Positions 6,935-9,073 of a stretch of 9,073 bases of DNA are shown here, piece after piece; position 1 is the stretch's first letter, and every line of letters begins with the position of its first letter. The notes beneath the pieces were generated by a model. It had not been told where the DNA came from. It was given only the letters and a program-made list of their open reading frames with translations, and did no database searches. The translations under genes were made by a program, and so were the position numbers. This DNA is from Clostridia bacterium (lineage in GTDB: Bacteria > Bacillota_E > RBS10-35 > JAJYVN01), in NCBI GenBank assembly GCA_027335515.1, contig DAHWHT010000254.1:1-9073 (forward strand). The letters run 5' to 3'.

Positions 6935-7474
6935 ATGCTTCCCTGCCTCTATTGCGAGTCGGCCGCGGGGGATCTTCCCCAGGCGGTCGTCTTCGCCGAC
7001 GATGACGTGGTGGCCTTTTTGGATTGGCGCCAGCGTGCGCCTGGGCATGTGCTGATTATTCCCCGCCACCATCTGGGCGCGCCGGAGGTGTTTGCCGGTC
7101 CGGTGGGCGAGGCCCTGATGCGCACCGCCCTGCGGGTGGCCGAGGCCATGCGGTCGGTCGTGGATCCGGACGGCGTGCAAGTCGGCGCAATCCTTTTCCC
7201 AGGCCGGGGGCAGCACGCCGGGGCACGTTCCAGCGGCCTGCCGCGTCCGGGTGGGGTCGACCTCGAGGTGACGGAGACTTCCGAAGACGGGCACTTCCAC
7301 CTGCACGTGCTGCCCCGCCAGCACCGCGGACAAATCGCCCGCATCTACCCGTTCGGAGACGAGGTCGCTTCGGAGCAGGGATTGCAGATTCTGGCCGCCC
7401 GCCTGCGCGCCGCGCTGGGTGGCGGGGCGAAGGGGGATCCGGATCCGCAGGCCGTGCGTGGCCTGGACGCGTAG
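6935..7474 (+). CDS. HIT-family (histidine triad) nucleotide-binding protein
   Basis: HIT proteins are small nucleotide hydrolases or transferases acting on the alpha-phosphate of substrates such as Ap4A, AMP-lysine or adenylyl sulfate. Visible in 179 aa: an N-terminal CLYC (Cys4, Cys7) as in zinc-binding HIT proteins; the core DDDVVAFLDWRQRAPGHVLIIPRHH; and the triad HFHLHVLPR with His120, His122 (expected nucleophile) and His124. Odd: between VQVGAIL and the triad (about residues 82-119) the protein is some 20 residues longer than usual. The familiar N-G-x-x-A-G-Q-x-V stretch before the triad is replaced by a Gly/Arg/Pro-rich segment ending VTETSEDG. ATG 6935 sits directly behind GGAGGGGG, with AAGGAG at 6918-6923. 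It precedes the sulfatase by 21 nt and likely shares its transcript. Confidence 0.88.
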   Translation: MLPCLYCESAAGDLPQAVVFADDDVVAFLDWRQRAPGHVLIIPRHHLGAPEVFAGPVGEALMRTALRVAEAMRSVVDPDGVQVGAILFPGRGQHAGARSSGLPRPGGVDLEVTETSEDGHFHLHVLPRQHRGQIARIYPFGDEVASEQGLQILAARLRAALGGGAKGDPDPQAVRGLDA

Positions 7475-7495
7475 GCGGGGGAGAGGGGTGTAGCT

Positions 7496-8842
7496 TTGAG
7501 TCGACCGAACTTCATCGTGTTTCTTACGGATGACCAGGGATACGGGGACCTGTCCTGCATGGGTGCCGAAGACTTTCGCACGCCGCATCTGGACGCCGTG
7601 GCCGCTGGCGGGATCCGTTTCACGGATTGGTATGCGAACTCGCCGGTCTGTTCCCCGTCGCGTGCCTCGCTCCTTTGCGGTCGCTACCCGGGCAACGCGG
7701 GCGTGCGGTCCATTCTGGCGGGGCACCGCACGGCCACGGGCCTACCGCCCTCCGTGCCCACCCTGGCGGAGGCACTGCGACCCCTTGGCTACCGCACCGG
7801 ATTGTTTGGGAAGTGGCACCTTGGACTTGCCCAGGGGTCGCGTCCGGAAGACCATGGTTTCGACGAGTGGTTTGGGTTCATGGCCGGGTGCATCGATTAC
7901 TACTCGCACATCTTCTACTGGGGCCAGGGCGGCGGCCATACGCCGACGCACGACCTGTGGGAAAACGGCCACGAGGTCTGGCACAACGGTGAATACTTCA
8001 CGGAGATGATCGCCGAGCGCGCGGCTGCCTTCGTCCGGGCCGCAGCGCGCGACGACAAACCCTTCTTCCTCTATGTGCCGTTCAACGCCCCCCACTATCC
8101 GCTGCACGCCCCCGCCCGCTACCTGGATCGTTTCCCGGACCTGCCCGCGGACCGACGCATCATGGCCGCGATGCTCAGCGCGGTGGACGACGCCGTCGGC
8201 GCGATCCTGGCGGAGGTGCGGCGTCAGGGTCTGGACGAGCAGACCTGTGTCTTTTTCCAAAGCGACAACGGCCCCTCGCGTGAGACGCGCAACTGGCTGG
8301 ATGGCCGCGCCGACCCCTACTACGGCGGCACCGCCGGCCGGCTGAAGGGTCACAAGTTCAGCCTGTATGACGGTGGCATCCGCGTTCCGGGCCTGTTGCG
8401 CTGGCCCGGGCGCATCCCGGCCGGCCAAGTGCTATCCGCGCCGGCCGCCGCGATGGACATCTTTCCGACCTTCCTGCGGGCGGCCGGCGGTGATCCGTCG
8501 CGCTACGCGCTTGACGGCGTGGACCTTCTGGGTTGGTGCGCGGACGGGGCGCCGCCGCCGGAGCGCGACCTGTATTGGGAGATGGGGCGGCAGACGGCGG
8601 TGCGCCGCGGCCGCTGGAAGCTCGTCTTGGACGGGCAATGCATCGAAGGTGCCCCACCCGAGGACGCAGTCCACCTCTCGGACCTCGAGGCCGACATGGG
8701 CGAACGCGAGAACCTCAAGGACGCGCAGCCCGCCCTGGTGGAAGAACTGCGCGCCGCCGCCAGCCAATGGCGCGACCGCATCGAGGATCGCTGGCGCCTG
8801 GAGTGGCAGCGGGAGCCCAGCGGCACGACCGGACGCACCTGA
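7496..8842 (+). CDS. sulfatase, formylglycine (Cys) type, cytoplasmic
   Basis: A 448-residue type I sulfatase that would cleave a sulfate ester. Key residues: metal-binding Asp12-Asp13 in FIVFLTDDQGYGD; the Cys52 signature CSPSRASLLCGR, where Cys is converted to formylglycine by a maturase not seen in this window; GKWHLG with Lys106 and His108; NAPHYP with His200; QSDNG with Asp257-Asn258; and KGHKFS with Lys287. The C-terminal part (TAVRRGRWKLVLD...HLSDLEADMGERENL) is the family's usual C-terminal subdomain. There is no signal peptide or lipobox, unlike most bacterial sulfatases, so it probably acts in the cytoplasm on an imported substrate. TTG 7496 is chosen because GAGGGG lies 7 nt upstream and the metal site starts 11 residues later; the next Met (residue 22) would lose it. 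Substrate is not readable from sequence; the closest feel is the arylsulfatase/GAG-sulfatase S1 group. Confidence 0.93.
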   Translation: MSRPNFIVFLTDDQGYGDLSCMGAEDFRTPHLDAVAAGGIRFTDWYANSPVCSPSRASLLCGRYPGNAGVRSILAGHRTATGLPPSVPTLAEALRPLGYRTGLFGKWHLGLAQGSRPEDHGFDEWFGFMAGCIDYYSHIFYWGQGGGHTPTHDLWENGHEVWHNGEYFTEMIAERAAAFVRAAARDDKPFFLYVPFNAPHYPLHAPARYLDRFPDLPADRRIMAAMLSAVDDAVGAILAEVRRQGLDEQTCVFFQSDNGPSRETRNWLDGRADPYYGGTAGRLKGHKFSLYDGGIRVPGLLRWPGRIPAGQVLSAPAAAMDIFPTFLRAAGGDPSRYALDGVDLLGWCADGAPPPERDLYWEMGRQTAVRRGRWKLVLDGQCIEGAPPEDAVHLSDLEADMGERENLKDAQPALVEELRAAASQWRDRIEDRWRLEWQREPSGTTGRT

Positions 8843-8858
8843 CGCGCCCGCGCGGAAC

Positions 8859-8885
8859 CGGGGGCACCCAAGCCAAGTGCCCCCG
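8859..8885. terminator. hairpin between convergent genes, possible bidirectional terminator
   Basis: CGGGGGCAC (8859-8867) pairs perfectly with GTGCCCCCG (8877-8885) around a 9-nt loop. It sits 17 nt past the sulfatase stop and 28 nt from the stop of the facing minus-strand gene. There is no T tract on either strand, so a classical intrinsic terminator is not certain. Confidence 0.6.
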
Positions 8886-8912
8886 CGCCCGCGGTCTTCG
8901 CTCCCTGCCGCC

Positions 8913-9073
8913 TCACGGCCGGGTTTCGTTGCCCCAGAGGCGCCCTCCGCCCATGGACTGCCGCCAGGCGTCCCGCCAGCGGTGCACCTCGCGCACCCCG
9001 ATCGGCGGCAGGTTCTGGCGCTCGGCCTTGGGCCGCAGCGGCGCAAACGGCCGGCGCGGCTCGGTCTGATACC
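8913..9073 (-). CDS. C-terminal fragment of an unidentified protein (cut by window edge)
   Basis: On the minus strand an open frame enters from the right edge and ends at TGA 8913-8915, giving the last 52 residues. They begin YQTEPRRPFAPLRPKAERQN and end QSMGGGRLWGNETRP. Composition (Arg/Pro-rich, several Trp, a charged HRWRDAWRQ segment) and codon use look like real coding sequence. The position opposite the sulfatase with a shared hairpin also supports a gene end. I do not recognise the family. Its proximity hints at, but does not show, a link to sulfatase substrate metabolism. Confidence 0.6.
   Translation of the reverse strand, partial: YQTEPRRPFAPLRPKAERQNLPPIGVREVHRWRDAWRQSMGGGRLWGNETRP

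Overview
The window is GC-rich DNA from a free-living bacterium. Compact genes, Shine-Dalgarno-led starts, a TTG start, an IS4-type transposase and a rifampin phosphotransferase locus with its rifampin-associated element point to a high-GC Gram-positive lineage (Actinomycetota or high-GC Bacillota). This placement is an inference; no rRNA or tRNA is present to settle it.

Left part (1-3221, all minus strand): the N-terminal end of an IS4-type transposase runs off the left edge. Next to it lies a decayed rifampin phosphotransferase gene (rph, 328-3221). Its 865-codon frame can be rebuilt, but it carries two clear lesions. One is a ~291-bp element with terminal inverted repeats and an apparent 5-bp target duplication, inserted after codon 159. 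The other is an in-frame TGA at codon 592, where relatives have Trp. The start codon, strong ribosome binding site, ATP-site residues and catalytic His codon are all intact, so the decay looks recent.

Control region (3222-3697): a 19-bp near-perfect palindrome at 3354-3372 matches what I remember of the rifampin-associated element (RAE). TATAAT-like hexamers lie 21 bp from its centre on each side, one per strand, with the palindrome supplying both -35-like TTGC motifs. This looks like a divergent promoter serving dead rph to the left and, through a ~300-nt leader, a patatin-like hydrolase to the right.

Middle (3698-6741): the patatin-like serine hydrolase (+) converges, with only 6 nt between stop codons, on an OmpR-type two-component system (-). 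In that system the histidine kinase start overlaps the response-regulator stop.

Right part (6742-9073): a divergent intergenic region with two mutually exclusive GC hairpins leads to a + strand pair, a HIT-family nucleotide-binding protein and a Cys-type sulfatase 21 nt downstream, probably one operon. The sulfatase ends at a hairpin shared with the tail of an unidentified minus-strand gene that runs off the right edge.

No wholly new multi-gene system is convincing here. The most interesting object is the RAE-centred divergent promoter that survives beside a broken resistance gene.
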